NCBI GenBank assembly: GCA_951799405.1
Contig: OX637337.1
Span: forward strand, 1,612,001 to 1,676,000
From: Agapetus fuscipes
Taxonomy: Eukaryota > Arthropoda > Insecta > Trichoptera > Glossosomatidae
Direction of reading: 5' to 3'
DNA length: 64,000 bases
Positions 63,745 through 64,000 of the stretch are shown here, in pieces (the stretch's first letter is position 1; each line of letters begins with the position of its first letter). The notes under the pieces were generated by a model. It was not told the DNA's origin. It ran no database searches and saw only the letters and a list, made by a program, of their open reading frames with translations. The translations under genes and the position numbers were made by a program.

Positions 63745-64000
63745 AACTGTTACTCTGTCGCCATTCCGCTAGGGTTAGCCAAAGCCTCTGCAGAGGTGCC
63801 TCCAATTTTTCTTATCCTTACATATCTTTTTCAATTCATTCATATCCCTCACCTTTTTCATGCATCTTCTTCTTTTACGCTTAATTTGTAGATATATCCC
63901 ATTCTTTCACAATCTCCTCAATCTGATCACTCCATACTTTTCTCGGTCGTCCCTTTCTTCTTTTTCTTTTCCCACTTCCTTTGTAAATATACATTGTCAG
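63745..64000 (-). pseudogene. LINE-B RT C-terminal end, runs off the window
   Basis: CTGTAACTGTTACTCTGTCG (tail on plus) at left, then minus-strand residues KKVRDMNELKKICKDKKNWR and RGRPRKVWSDQIEEI-like further right. It continues beyond 64000. Confidence 0.82.

Overview
This is an AT-rich stretch of animal nuclear DNA, almost certainly insect and most likely lepidopteran. The reasons are non-LTR reverse-transcriptase C-terminal tails of the insect type, the antisense tail motif containing TGCTGGACATAGGCC that is common in moth and butterfly genomes, recurring TAGGTACCTAC-like words, and very dense SINE/MITE/Penelope debris. I see no host protein-coding gene, no operon and no bacterial or viral organisation. 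Species assignment is an inference.

The window is a layered graveyard of transposable elements. Family names used here are my own labels. LINE-A: a non-LTR element whose 3' UTR (starting near TTCCTTGACTTATAGGTTGG and ending in GATTATA or ATTAG repeats) occurs over 30 times; its best copy (45127-47165, minus) keeps most of the RT domain. LINE-B: a related RT ending in GTTACA repeats. LINE-C and LINE-D: other RT C-terminal tails. LINE-E: CR1/L2-like C-termini (AFxxAGPxxWNxLP...) with ATT or ATC tails. SINE-A: tRNA-like head, ATT tail, with a 3' end matching LINE-E. SINE-B: tRNA-like head, GTTGC tail. Composite A-B: SINE-A joined to SINE-B at a shared junction, seen three times. SINE-C and SINE-D: minor tRNA-like families. 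There is one 5S rRNA-like sequence abutting a SINE-A. Penelope-like debris includes an RT fragment with a YRHVDDIF motif at 47640-48000 and about a dozen terminal foldbacks. Two solo LTRs (about 402 bp) are present. DNA transposons include a hAT element with a perfect 8-bp target-site duplication and a second hAT-like element inside it, a Harbinger-like MITE with TTA duplication, two copies of a TA-flanked foldback, and two frequent MITE families (M1, M2).

Layout: 1-9 kb LINE-B end, SINE/LINE-A cluster and Penelope foldbacks; 9-20 kb nested MITEs, composites and the hAT-in-hAT; 20-26 kb MITE in LINE-A, an inverted array of short tandem repeats and a 730-bp CAT microsatellite; 26-45 kb many SINE and LINE-A insertions, often nested; 45-49 kb the longest RT and the Penelope fragment; 49-58 kb SINEs, RT tails, foldbacks; 58-64 kb solo LTR, 5S-SINE-A junction, a 140-160 bp period tandem array and the final LINE-E/LINE-B ends.

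Nothing here forms a pathway. The informative biology is how elements relate: SINE-A appears to have borrowed the 3' end of LINE-E, the A-B composite seems to have multiplied as a unit, and nesting gives a relative age order (M2, LINE-A and SINE-B act as hosts of later insertions).
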